From: Pseudomonas sp. KBW05
Lineage (GTDB): Bacteria > Pseudomonadota > Gammaproteobacteria > Pseudomonadales > Pseudomonadaceae
Direction of reading: 5' to 3'
Length of the DNA stretch: 64,000 nucleotides
Assembly: GCF_003852405.1 (NCBI RefSeq)
Contig: NZ_QAJM01000003.1
Location: 179,160 to 243,159 of the forward strand
The notes beneath the pieces were generated by a model. It made no database searches. It saw only the letters and a program-made list of their open reading frames with translations, and was not told where the DNA came from. A program made the translations under genes and the position numbers. Below, piece by piece: positions 8,991 to 16,697 of this stretch. How positions within the stretch are numbered: the first letter of the stretch is position 1; each line of letters opens with the position of its first letter.

Positions 8991-10322
8991 ATGAAACCAA
9001 CCCGCCTGCTACTGACCTGGCTTGCTGTGCTGCTGGGCCTGAACACCCTGCTGGGCACTGCAGCGGCGTTGCAGCTTGAGGTGCCCGACTCCCTGCACTC
9101 GGTCGCCTGGGGGCTGCTGCTGGCGCTCTTGTTGCTGGCATTGCTGGATGCCGCCCGCCTGCGCCGGCGCCCCTCCCCGCGCGTGCAACGGCAGATGCCC
9201 GGCAGCTTGGCATTGGGTCGTTGGGGCGAGGTACACCTAAGGTTTGAGCACGACTACCCACAGCCTCTGAGCGTGCACGTATTCGACCACGTCCCCGATG
9301 GCCTGGGCGTGGAGAACATGCCCCAATCCATCGAGTTGCGACCCGGCGAGCGAAGTGAGCTGGTGTATCGCCTACGCCCTTTGCGGCGCGGGCATTTCAG
9401 TTTCAGCCGTTGCGAAGTGCACCTGCCAAGCCACTTGGGCCTTTGGGCGGCGCGACGCTTTGTCGACGTCAGCGACTCCACCCGTGTCTACCCGGATTTT
9501 GCCCGCCTCTACGGTGCGCAACTCCTGGGGGTGGATAACTGGCTGAGCCAGTTGGGGGTTCGCCAACACCCACGTCGGGGGCTAGGGCTGGAGTTTCATC
9601 AACTGCGCGAGTTCCGCGAGGGTGACAGCCTGCGCCAGATCGACTGGAAAGCAACTGCCCGGCAACGCACGCCCATCGCCCGGGAATATCAGGATGAACG
9701 CGACCAGCAGATCGTGTTCATGCTCGACTGCGGCCGTCGCATGCGTAGCCAGGATGGCGAGCTGTCGCATTTCGACCATGCGCTCAATGCCTGCCTGCTG
9801 CTCAGCTATGTCGCCTTGCGCCAGGGTGACGCCGTGGGGTTGTGCACCTTCGCCGGAGAGCGGTCGCGCTACCTGGCGCCGGTCAAAGGCAGCAGCCAGT
9901 TGAACCTGCTGCTCAACGCGGTGTACGACCTGGACACCACCCGACGCACGGCCGACTACGAGGTCGCAGCCACCCAATTGCTGGCCCGACAAAAACGCCG
10001 TGCCTTGGTGATCGTGGTCACCAACCTGCGGGATGAGGACGATGATGCGTTGCTGAGCGCCGTCAACCGCATCAGCCGCCAACACCGGGTGCTGGTGGCA
10101 AGCTTGCGCGAGGAGGTGCTCGATCAACTGCGCCAGGCCCCGGTGCAAACCTTGGATGAAGCCCTGGCCTACAGCGGCGCCGTAGACTACCTCAACACCC
10201 GGAATGAACTGCACGACCGCTTGGCCGCCCATGGCCTGTCGGTGCTGGACACCTCGCCATCGGCGCTGGGAGCGGATCTGGTAACACGCTACCTGGGTTG
10301 GAAAAAGGCAGGAGTATTCTGA
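8991..10322 (+). CDS. DUF58 domain-containing protein
   Basis: A 443-residue protein with two N-terminal membrane helices (about 5-50), a beta-rich middle, and the DUF58 signature at EFREGDSLRQIDWKATARQ. That signature leads into a von Willebrand A-like fold (IVFMLDCGRRM). It is the last gene of the operon and the likely client or partner of the MoxR ATPase. The ATG at 8991 is chosen because the longer in-frame extension overlaps the MoxR gene and is a shadow. The operon resembles the Bat/MoxR loci linked to envelope stress, but no specific function can be assigned. Confidence 0.9.
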   Translation: MKPTRLLLTWLAVLLGLNTLLGTAAALQLEVPDSLHSVAWGLLLALLLLALLDAARLRRRPSPRVQRQMPGSLALGRWGEVHLRFEHDYPQPLSVHVFDHVPDGLGVENMPQSIELRPGERSELVYRLRPLRRGHFSFSRCEVHLPSHLGLWAARRFVDVSDSTRVYPDFARLYGAQLLGVDNWLSQLGVRQHPRRGLGLEFHQLREFREGDSLRQIDWKATARQRTPIAREYQDERDQQIVFMLDCGRRMRSQDGELSHFDHALNACLLLSYVALRQGDAVGLCTFAGERSRYLAPVKGSSQLNLLLNAVYDLDTTRRTADYEVAATQLLARQKRRALVIVVTNLRDEDDDALLSAVNRISRQHRVLVASLREEVLDQLRQAPVQTLDEALAYSGAVDYLNTRNELHDRLAAHGLSVLDTSPSALGADLVTRYLGWKKAGVF

Positions 10323-10339
10323 AGCGCCGAGGGCGCAGC

Positions 10340-10366
10340 CACGGCTGGGGTGGTCCCCTGGCCGTG
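10340..10366. terminator. Possible terminator between DUF58 gene and pilZ-domain gene
   Basis: CACGGC-T-GGGG and CCCC-TG-GCCGTG form a GC-rich stem with a 4-base loop in the gap between two convergent genes. There is no clear T-tract, so activity is uncertain. Confidence 0.35.
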
Positions 10367-10383
10367 CCGATTGCGCTCTGGAT

Positions 10384-10743
10384 CTAGGCGGAAGCCTGCA
10401 CGTGGTCAAAACTGAAGTAGTGCAACAACAGGTTGATCAGTTGCCCATACTCCGCAGGCGCCTGGGACAGGCTGAACCCCGAATCGTAATGCTGTGGATT
10501 GATATCTTCCCGGCTCCACAGGCAGGTCGCCGTGAGATCCACTACAAGCACAGAGGTTTCAGGCCCGGGCATCTTCAAGCGTAGCTCGAAGTCGACACCG
10601 ACCATCATGGGTAATTGGCTGATTAACATCAGCCCGCCTTCCGAGACATTACCTAAAAAGCCGATTGGCTTATCGGTTAGACGGTTAAATACTTGGAGGA
10701 AACAAGTTAACTGGTGCCGTTCGATCCGTCGGTCGGTAAACAT
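10384..10743 (-). CDS. PilZ domain protein (putative cyclic-di-GMP receptor)
   Basis: A 119-residue single-domain PilZ protein. Both cyclic-di-GMP contact motifs are present: RxxxR at R5-R9 (RRIER) and the N-x-S-x-x-G motif at N32-S34-G37 (NVSEGG). Binding is therefore likely. The ATG at 10743 puts the RxxxR motif at the usual N-terminal position; the longer frame to 10878 has no family support. It is convergent with the DUF58 gene and stands alone, so its output target cannot be read from context. PilZ proteins adjust motility, exopolysaccharide or attachment. Confidence 0.88.
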   Translation of the reverse strand: MFTDRRIERHQLTCFLQVFNRLTDKPIGFLGNVSEGGLMLISQLPMMVGVDFELRLKMPGPETSVLVVDLTATCLWSREDINPQHYDSGFSLSQAPAEYGQLINLLLHYFSFDHVQASA

Positions 10744-10965
10744 GGTGAGATCGCCATCCAGTGGCCATGACTCTGGCCGTGCCAGTGATAAGGAACGAGC
10801 AACATCGCTCGCTCTCCCTGGATTCCGACGTGACAACAACACGTTTGTCACAGGACAACTGCCGAATCCGGGCCCCACATCCGTTCGAATGAAAACTTGT
10901 ACAAACGAACATTCAAAGAGTAGCCCAAGACTGGCAGCAGGCCAGCTATTAAATGACGAATATCA

Positions 10966-11340
10966 TCACAAAGACGCTGGACGTGCCTGTGCGGTGCTCG
11001 CGCCGGAGTAATGCCCCAGCTGTTGCAAGGTATCGAGCCGCGCGCGAGCACGGTATGCGTACTCGCTCGACGGGTATTGATTGATGATGAATTGATAGGT
11101 CTGCACAGCATCGACGAACAGTTTCTGCCGCTCCAGGCATTGCCCGCGCAGCATCGAGACTTCCGGCTGCACGTAGCGTCGGCTGCGGCTTTCACGATCG
11201 ACCTGGGACAATTCCAGGGTCACGCGCTCGCAATCGCCGACCTTGTAGGCGCGGTAGGCGTTGTTCAAATGGTGGTCCATCGACCAGCGGGTGCAGCCGA
11301 CAACACTGACGGCCAGGGCAGCAATGAGCAAAATTCGCAT
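10966..11340 (-). CDS. Small tetratricopeptide-like lipoprotein
   Basis: A 124-residue exported protein. The N-terminal hydrophobic segment ends in a lipobox-like VVGC at Cys16, so it is a likely lipoprotein. The mature part is helical with a TPR-like pattern (NNAYRAYKVGDCERVTLELSQ and AVQTYQFIINQYPSSEYAYRARARL). The start at 11340 has AGGAG upstream. It is divergent from pyruvate kinase. Such small TPR lipoproteins are often annotated as hypothetical in Pseudomonas; a partner is not evident. Confidence 0.8.
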   Translation of the reverse strand: MRILLIAALAVSVVGCTRWSMDHHLNNAYRAYKVGDCERVTLELSQVDRESRSRRYVQPEVSMLRGQCLERQKLFVDAVQTYQFIINQYPSSEYAYRARARLDTLQQLGHYSGASTAQARPASL

Positions 11341-11513
11341 GAGGGTTCTCCTGTCTTGTGCAATGTATCGACCCCTCGTCGAAAATCTTCAAGGTTGTTC
11401 GTAATCAGCCGCAGCGAAAACAAGTCAATCCTCGATAAGTAGTGCAAACGAACAATGACTACAACGATAGAGCATAGTAGCCTTCCTCAGCGCTTGAACT
11501 CAGGAGTCTGTGC

Positions 11514-12965
11514 ATGTCCGTCCGTCGTACCAAAATCGTCGCCACCCTTGGCCCGGCCAGTAACTCGCCGGAAGTCCTCGAACAGCTGATTCTGGCTGGT
11601 TTGGACGTTGCCCGTCTGAACTTCTCCCACGGCACCCCAGACGAGCACAAGGCTCGCGCCAAACTGGTGCGTGACCTGGCCGCCAAGCACGGCCGCTTCG
11701 TGGCACTGCTGGGTGACCTGCAAGGCCCGAAAATCCGTATCGCCAAATTTGCCAACAAGCGTATCGAGCTGAAGATCGGTGACCCGTTCACCTTCTCCAC
11801 CAGCCACCCGCTGACCGAAGGCAACCAGCAAGTCGTGGGTATCGACTACCCGGACCTGGTCAAGGACTGCGGCGTCGGCGACGAACTGCTGCTGGACGAC
11901 GGCCGCGTCGTGATGCGCGTCGACACCGCCACCCCGACTGAACTGCACTGCACCGTGATCATCGGCGGCCCGCTGTCGGACCACAAAGGCATCAACCGTC
12001 GTGGTGGTGGCTTGACCGCACCGGCCCTGACTGAAAAAGACAAGGCCGACATCAAGCTCGCCGCCGAAATGGAAGTGGACTACCTCGCCGTGTCCTTCCC
12101 GCGCGACGCCGCCGACATGGAATACGCCCGTAAACTGCGCGACGAAGCCGGCGGTACCGCCTGGCTGGTGGCGAAGATCGAACGCGCCGAAGCCGTGGCC
12201 GATGACGAAACCCTCGACGGCCTGATCAAGGCGTCCGACGCCGTGATGGTTGCCCGTGGTGACCTGGGCGTGGAAATCGGTGACGCCGAGCTGATCGGTA
12301 TCCAGAAAAAGATCATCCTGCACGCACGCCGTCACAACAAAGCGGTAATCGTGGCGACCCAGATGATGGAGTCGATGATCCAGAACCCGATGCCGACCCG
12401 CGCCGAAGTGTCCGATGTGGCCAACGCCGTGCTCGACTACACCGACGCCGTGATGCTCTCGGCGGAAAGTGCTGCCGGTCCGTATCCGCTGGAAGCGGTG
12501 CAAGCCATGGCGCGTATCTGCGTCGGCGCCGAAAAGCACCCGACCAGCAAGACCTCCAGCCACCGCATCGGCAAAGAGTTCGAAAGCTGCGACCAGAGCA
12601 TCGCCCTGGCCGCCATGTACACCGCCAACCACTTCCCGGGCGTGAAGGCGATCATCGCCTTGACCGAAAGTGGCTACACGCCGTTGATCATGTCGCGCAT
12701 CCGTTCCTCGGTGCCGATCTACGCGTTCACCCCGCACCGCGAAGCCCAGGCTCGCGCGGCAATGTTTCGTGGCGTGTACACCGTACCGTTCGACCCGGCT
12801 TCGCTGGCACCCAATGAAGTCAGCCAGGCAGCCATCGACGAGCTGGTCAAGCGCGGCGTTGTGGAAAAAGGCGACTGGGTCATCCTGACCAAGGGCGACA
12901 GCTACCACACCACCGGCGGCACCAACGGCATGAAGATCCTGCATGTGGGCGACCCGCAGGTCTGA
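11514..12965 (+). CDS. pyk: Pyruvate kinase
   Basis: It converts phosphoenolpyruvate and ADP to pyruvate and ATP, the last step of the Entner-Doudoroff and lower glycolytic route. The protein has 483 residues, the normal length. RRTKIVATLGPAS at the start, the active-site region with KIERAEA and the metal-binding DAVMVARGDLGVEIG are present, as is the MMESMIQNPMPTRAEVSDVANAVLDY segment of the barrel. The C-terminal allosteric domain is complete. AGGAG lies ahead of the ATG. The sequence fits the PykA-type isozyme of Pseudomonas. It is a single gene ended by a strong terminator. Confidence 0.97.
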   Translation: MSVRRTKIVATLGPASNSPEVLEQLILAGLDVARLNFSHGTPDEHKARAKLVRDLAAKHGRFVALLGDLQGPKIRIAKFANKRIELKIGDPFTFSTSHPLTEGNQQVVGIDYPDLVKDCGVGDELLLDDGRVVMRVDTATPTELHCTVIIGGPLSDHKGINRRGGGLTAPALTEKDKADIKLAAEMEVDYLAVSFPRDAADMEYARKLRDEAGGTAWLVAKIERAEAVADDETLDGLIKASDAVMVARGDLGVEIGDAELIGIQKKIILHARRHNKAVIVATQMMESMIQNPMPTRAEVSDVANAVLDYTDAVMLSAESAAGPYPLEAVQAMARICVGAEKHPTSKTSSHRIGKEFESCDQSIALAAMYTANHFPGVKAIIALTESGYTPLIMSRIRSSVPIYAFTPHREAQARAAMFRGVYTVPFDPASLAPNEVSQAAIDELVKRGVVEKGDWVILTKGDSYHTTGGTNGMKILHVGDPQV

Positions 12966-12985
12966 GTGATCGGCTGCTGAAAAAC

Positions 12986-13019
12986 AAAAGCCCCGCCATG
13001 TGAATGGCGGGGCTTTTTG
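12986..13019 (+). terminator. Rho-independent terminator of pyk
   Basis: AAAAGCCCCGCCAT-GTGA-ATGGCGGGGCTTTTT is a long GC-rich hairpin with a T5 tail 20 bases after the pyk stop. The A-run on the other side makes it potentially bidirectional. Confidence 0.93.
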
Positions 13020-13056
13020 CATTTCAAACCGGCTGATGTGTTGGCTTGGAGGGCCC

Positions 13057-13142
13057 CTTCGCGGGCAAGCCCGCTCCCACAGTTAACCGCGTACATCCTG
13101 AAGGAACTCGGTCGAATGTGGGAGCGGGCTTGCCCGCGAAGA
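13057..13142. repeat. REP doublet (inverted pair), CGGGCAAGC variant
   Basis: Two REP arms face each other (13057-13081 and 13117-13142), each with the GTGGGAGCGGGCTTGCCCGCGAAG core, around a 35-base centre. It lies between the convergent pyk terminator and the enoyl-CoA hydratase stop. This copy has CCCGCGA where most others in the window have CTCGCGA. Confidence 0.9.
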
Positions 13143-13164
13143 GGCCAGCCCCATCACCAAAGCT

Positions 13165-13914
13165 TCATCGCCGAGTGATAAAAGCCGACAACGCCGCCAC
13201 CGCCTCCGGCGACCTCAACCGCTGGGTAAACAACGCCCCCTCTTCTTCGATCACCCGCCGCAACTGCTCGCGATCCACACTCCTCATCAGTTGCTTGGTC
13301 ACCTGCACCGCCCCCGGCGCCAGGTCTTCAAAACGTGTAGCCATTTCCCGCGCCTTGGCCAGCGCCGCTTCGCCGCTCGCCAACGCCTCAGTGGCAATCC
13401 CCCACGCGGCCGCCTGCTCGCCGCTGAAACCTTCGCCCAACAGCAACAATTCAGCCGCTTTCGCATGCCCCAACAAGCGCGGCAGGATCAGGCTCGAACC
13501 AAATTCCGGACACAACCCCAGATTGACAAACGGCATACGCAAACGCGCATCGCGGCTGACGTAGACCAAGTCGCAATGCAGCAACAGCGTGGTACCGATA
13601 CCCACCGCCGCGCCCGCCACTGCGGCGACCACCGGTTTGCGGCAGTTGAGCAGGCTTTGCATAAAGTGAAACGGTGGGCTGTCGAGGCTGGAGGGCGGTT
13701 GCTGAAGGAAGTCGCTGATGTCGTTGCCGGCGGTAAAACACGCGCTGCTGCCCTGGATCAGGACGGCACGAATAGCATCATCCGCATCAGCCTGCTCAAA
13801 CGCCTCGGCCAACTGCGTGTACATCGCGCGGGTCAGGGCGTTTTTCTTGTCGGGCCGATTGAGCTGCAAGGTCAGCAGCCCACGTTCGCGGTATTGCAGG
13901 ATGGCGTCGGTCAT
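13165..13914 (-). CDS. Enoyl-CoA hydratase/isomerase family protein
   Basis: A 249-residue crotonase-fold protein. The N-terminal LTLQLNRPDKKNALTRAMY and the oxyanion-hole segment ACFTAGNDISDF are typical, followed by KPVVAAVAGAAVGIGTTLLLHCDLVY and the FGSSLILPRLLG stretch. In hydratases the two catalytic Glu residues fall in the latter two regions. Here one position (AAVGIGTTLL) lacks the Glu, so it may be an isomerase or have another acyl-CoA substrate. It lies 30 bases downstream of the iron-sulfur reductase gene on the same strand, so the two probably share an operon. Confidence 0.87.
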   Translation of the reverse strand: MTDAILQYRERGLLTLQLNRPDKKNALTRAMYTQLAEAFEQADADDAIRAVLIQGSSACFTAGNDISDFLQQPPSSLDSPPFHFMQSLLNCRKPVVAAVAGAAVGIGTTLLLHCDLVYVSRDARLRMPFVNLGLCPEFGSSLILPRLLGHAKAAELLLLGEGFSGEQAAAWGIATEALASGEAALAKAREMATRFEDLAPGAVQVTKQLMRSVDREQLRRVIEEEGALFTQRLRSPEAVAALSAFITRR

Positions 13915-13944
13915 GGCAATTCTCGCGGCCTTGAAATTCAGCGC

Positions 13945-14877
13945 TCAACCACGGGGCAGGAACACATCGGCCAGCAGTTGATTGCGCGGCAGGCCCGCCA
14001 GGAACAGGCGCTTGGAAAACGCCTCGACCTGGGCCGGGTGCCCGCAGAGTAAGGCCAGGGTTTGCCGCGAAACAAGCCGCAGTTGTGCCAATGCCTGGGG
14101 CGCCTGCGCCGCCGTCCACAACTCCACGGTCAGGTTGGAATGCTGGGCGGCCAGCGCAGCCAAGGGCTCGGCCAGGTAATGCCCATCCGCATCATGGGCC
14201 TGGTGAATCACGCGGATGGCGCCCTGGTGATCCTGGCGCAACGCCTCGCGCAACACGCCCCACAACGGGCCGAGGCCGGTGCCCGACGCCAGCAGCCACA
14301 ACGGCCGGGATTGCCAGTCGGGATCGTATTGCAGCGCGCCGCCACGCAATTCGCCCAGACGCAAAACGTCTCCAACCTGCAACTGCCGGGCACGATCACT
14401 GAATTCACCGGGCTGACGGCAATCGAGGTGAAACTCCAGGAACGGCTCTTCCTGGGGCAAGCTCGCCAGGGAATACGGGCGCGCCACCTGCCCCGCCCAC
14501 AACACCAGATGTTGCCCGGCGCGATAACGCAGGCCGCGCTCCGGTTGCAGACGCAGGCGCAGCACCGTCGAGCTCAGCCAATCGGCCCCCACCACCTGGG
14601 CGGCCAAACCGTCACGTGTCGGGTCAAAGGTTTCGACCCGCAGATCACCACTGATTTGACACTGGCAGGCCAACCGCCAGCCTTCCTCGCGTTGCGCCGG
14701 GCTCAAGGCTTCCGGCTGCCGATCAGACACCTCACCGGCACAGCGCACCAGGCACGCATGGCAACTGCCGGCGCGACAACTGTAGGGCACAGCCACACCC
14801 GCCTGGTTCAGCGCATCCAGCAGATTGCTGCCGGGGGCGACCGACCAGTGGCGTTCGCCGACGTGCAGTTCAGGCAT
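13945..14877 (-). CDS. 2Fe-2S ferredoxin-type NAD(P)H oxidoreductase
   Basis: A 310-residue electron-transfer flavoprotein with three modules. The first is an N-terminal plant-type ferredoxin (about 1-85) with cysteines in YSCRAGSCHACLVRC plus a later ACQC. The second is an FAD domain (about 95-190) with RPYSLASLP. The third is an NAD(P)H domain with GTGLGPLWGV. The layout is that of CDP-6-deoxy-delta-3,4-glucoseen reductase or oxygenase reductase components. It would pass electrons from NAD(P)H to an unknown partner. It precedes the enoyl-CoA hydratase-family gene, 30 bases apart. Confidence 0.88.
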   Translation of the reverse strand: MPELHVGERHWSVAPGSNLLDALNQAGVAVPYSCRAGSCHACLVRCAGEVSDRQPEALSPAQREEGWRLACQCQISGDLRVETFDPTRDGLAAQVVGADWLSSTVLRLRLQPERGLRYRAGQHLVLWAGQVARPYSLASLPQEEPFLEFHLDCRQPGEFSDRARQLQVGDVLRLGELRGGALQYDPDWQSRPLWLLASGTGLGPLWGVLREALRQDHQGAIRVIHQAHDADGHYLAEPLAALAAQHSNLTVELWTAAQAPQALAQLRLVSRQTLALLCGHPAQVEAFSKRLFLAGLPRNQLLADVFLPRG

Positions 14878-14966
14878 ATAAAGGTCTCAATCTCAGGGGA
14901 TGGGCACAGGGAATCATGCCTGCGACAGTTTGACCATAGTCGGGTGTATCGGCCACCGCGCCGGGT

Positions 14967-15060
14967 TATACTGCCGCGCCTTTTTAGCGTCGCGCCTGCA
15001 CCATTGGCGTGCCTTGGAAAGGTGGTTCCAGCCGACCGATGCAACACTGGAGCCACCTTT
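14967..15060 (+). promoter_or_regulatory. fumA upstream region: -10-like box and long leader hairpin
   Basis: TATACT (14967-14972) resembles a -10 element. Downstream, AAAGGTGGTTCCAG (15018-15031) pairs with CTGGAGCCACCTTT (15047-15060) over 14 positions with only one G-U wobble and a 15-base loop. No T-tract follows, so it is not a simple terminator. The stem ends 32 bases before the fumarase ATG and would lie in the mRNA leader if transcription starts at the predicted box. Confidence 0.45.
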
Positions 15061-15092
15061 ATTGAATGTTCCCTTATAGAGGAGCGCGACTC

Positions 15093-16616
15093 ATGACCGT
15101 GATCAAGCAAGACGACCTGATTCAGAGCGTTGCCGACGCCCTGCAATTCATCTCCTATTACCACCCCGTTGATTTCATCCAGGCCATGCACGAAGCCTAC
15201 CTGCGCGAAGAATCGCCAGCGGCCCGTGATTCCATCGCCCAGATCCTGATCAACTCGCGCATGTGCGCCACCGGCCATCGCCCGATCTGCCAGGACACCG
15301 GTATCGTCACCGTGTTCGTGCGCGTAGGCATGGACGTGCGTTGGGATGGCGCCACCATGGGCCTGGACGACATGATCAACGAAGGCGTGCGTCGCGCCTA
15401 CAACCTGCCGGAAAACGTCCTGCGTGCATCCATCCTGGCCGACCCGGCAGGCGCGCGTAAAAACACCAAGGACAACACCCCGGCGGTCATCCACTACTCC
15501 ATCGTCCCGGGTAACACCGTGGAAGTGGACGTGGCGGCCAAAGGCGGCGGCTCCGAGAACAAGTCGAAAATGGCCATGCTCAACCCGTCCGACTCGATCG
15601 TCGACTGGGTGCTCAAGACCGTTCCGACCATGGGCGCCGGCTGGTGCCCACCGGGCATGCTGGGCATCGGCATCGGCGGCACCGCCGAGAAAGCCGCGGT
15701 GATGGCCAAGGAAGTGTTGATGGAATCCATCGACATCCACGAGCTGAAAAAGCGCGGCCCGCAGAACCGTATCGAAGAGATGCGCCTGGAGCTGTTCGAG
15801 AAGGTCAACCAACTGGGCATCGGCGCCCAGGGCCTGGGTGGCCTGACCACCGTGCTCGACGTGAAGATCATGGACTACCCGACCCACGCCGCTTCGTTGC
15901 CGGTGTGCATGATCCCCAACTGCGCCGCCACCCGTCACGCGCACTTTGTGCTCGACGGCTCGGGCCCGGCGTCGCTGGAAGCGCCACCGCTGGACGCCTA
16001 CCCGGAAATCGTCTGGGAAGCCGGCCCATCGGCCCGCCGCGTAAACCTCGACACCCTGACTCCGGAAGAAGTGCAGAGCTGGCAGCCGGGCGAAACCGTG
16101 TTGCTCAACGGCAAGATGCTCACCGGTCGCGACGCTGCGCACAAGCGCATGGTCGAGATGCTGAACAAGGGCGAAACCCTGCCGGTGGACCTCAAGGGTC
16201 GCTTCATCTACTACGTCGGCCCGGTTGATCCGGTGCGCGAAGAAGTGGTTGGCCCGGCTGGCCCGACCACCGCGACGCGGATGGACAAGTTCACCCGTCA
16301 GATCCTCGAACAAACCGGCCTATTGGGCATGATCGGCAAATCCGAGCGCGGCCCGACTGCGATCGAAGCGATCAAGGACCACAAGGCCGTGTACCTGATG
16401 GCCGTGGGCGGCGCCGCTTACCTGGTGGCACAAGCCATCAAGAAGTCCCGCGTTGTCGCGTTCGCCGAGCTGGGTATGGAAGCGATCTACGAGTTCGACG
16501 TGAAAGACATGCCGGTCACCGTTGCGGTGGACAGCAAGGGCGAATCCGTACACATCACCGGTCCTGCCATCTGGCAGAAAAAGATCAGTGAAAGCCTGGC
16601 GGTAGAAGTGCAGTAA
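15093..16616 (+). CDS. fumA: Class I fumarate hydratase (iron-sulfur fumarase)
   Basis: It hydrates fumarate to L-malate in the TCA cycle and depends on an oxygen-sensitive 4Fe-4S cluster. The protein has 507 residues, with the N-terminal alpha domain (MCATGHRPICQDTGIVTVFVRVG) and the C-terminal beta domain (LTGRDAAHKRM, FIYYVGPVDPV, GPTTATRMDKF) fused as in E. coli FumA/FumB. Cluster cysteines are expected in the CQDTG and CMIPNCAATRH regions, which are intact. The ATG at 15093 is preceded by GAGGAGCG. It stands alone and ends at a strong terminator. Confidence 0.95.
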   Translation: MTVIKQDDLIQSVADALQFISYYHPVDFIQAMHEAYLREESPAARDSIAQILINSRMCATGHRPICQDTGIVTVFVRVGMDVRWDGATMGLDDMINEGVRRAYNLPENVLRASILADPAGARKNTKDNTPAVIHYSIVPGNTVEVDVAAKGGGSENKSKMAMLNPSDSIVDWVLKTVPTMGAGWCPPGMLGIGIGGTAEKAAVMAKEVLMESIDIHELKKRGPQNRIEEMRLELFEKVNQLGIGAQGLGGLTTVLDVKIMDYPTHAASLPVCMIPNCAATRHAHFVLDGSGPASLEAPPLDAYPEIVWEAGPSARRVNLDTLTPEEVQSWQPGETVLLNGKMLTGRDAAHKRMVEMLNKGETLPVDLKGRFIYYVGPVDPVREEVVGPAGPTTATRMDKFTRQILEQTGLLGMIGKSERGPTAIEAIKDHKAVYLMAVGGAAYLVAQAIKKSRVVAFAELGMEAIYEFDVKDMPVTVAVDSKGESVHITGPAIWQKKISESLAVEVQ

Positions 16617-16634
16617 GCGCTTCCACCGCTCAAG

Positions 16635-16673
16635 AAGCCACGCAATCGACGTTGATTGCGTGGCTTTTTTTTT
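16635..16673 (+). terminator. Rho-independent terminator of the fumarase gene
   Basis: AAGCCACGCAATC pairs with GATTGCGTGGCTT across a 6-base loop, followed by a run of nine T. It separates the housekeeping region from the Tc island. Confidence 0.92.
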
Positions 16674-16697
16674 GGAACAATCTGAAAGAACAGTGAA

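Noticed and set aside
11487-13022. Long minus-strand ORF (511 codons) opposite pyruvate kinase
   Set aside because: It is the complement of a fully conserved pyk gene, rich in His, Gly and Val runs typical of antisense frames in high-GC DNA, and has no recognisable domain.
14808-16313. Long minus-strand ORF (501 codons) opposite the fumarase gene
   Set aside because: The antisense of a conserved enzyme, with a His/Val/Gly-rich shadow composition.
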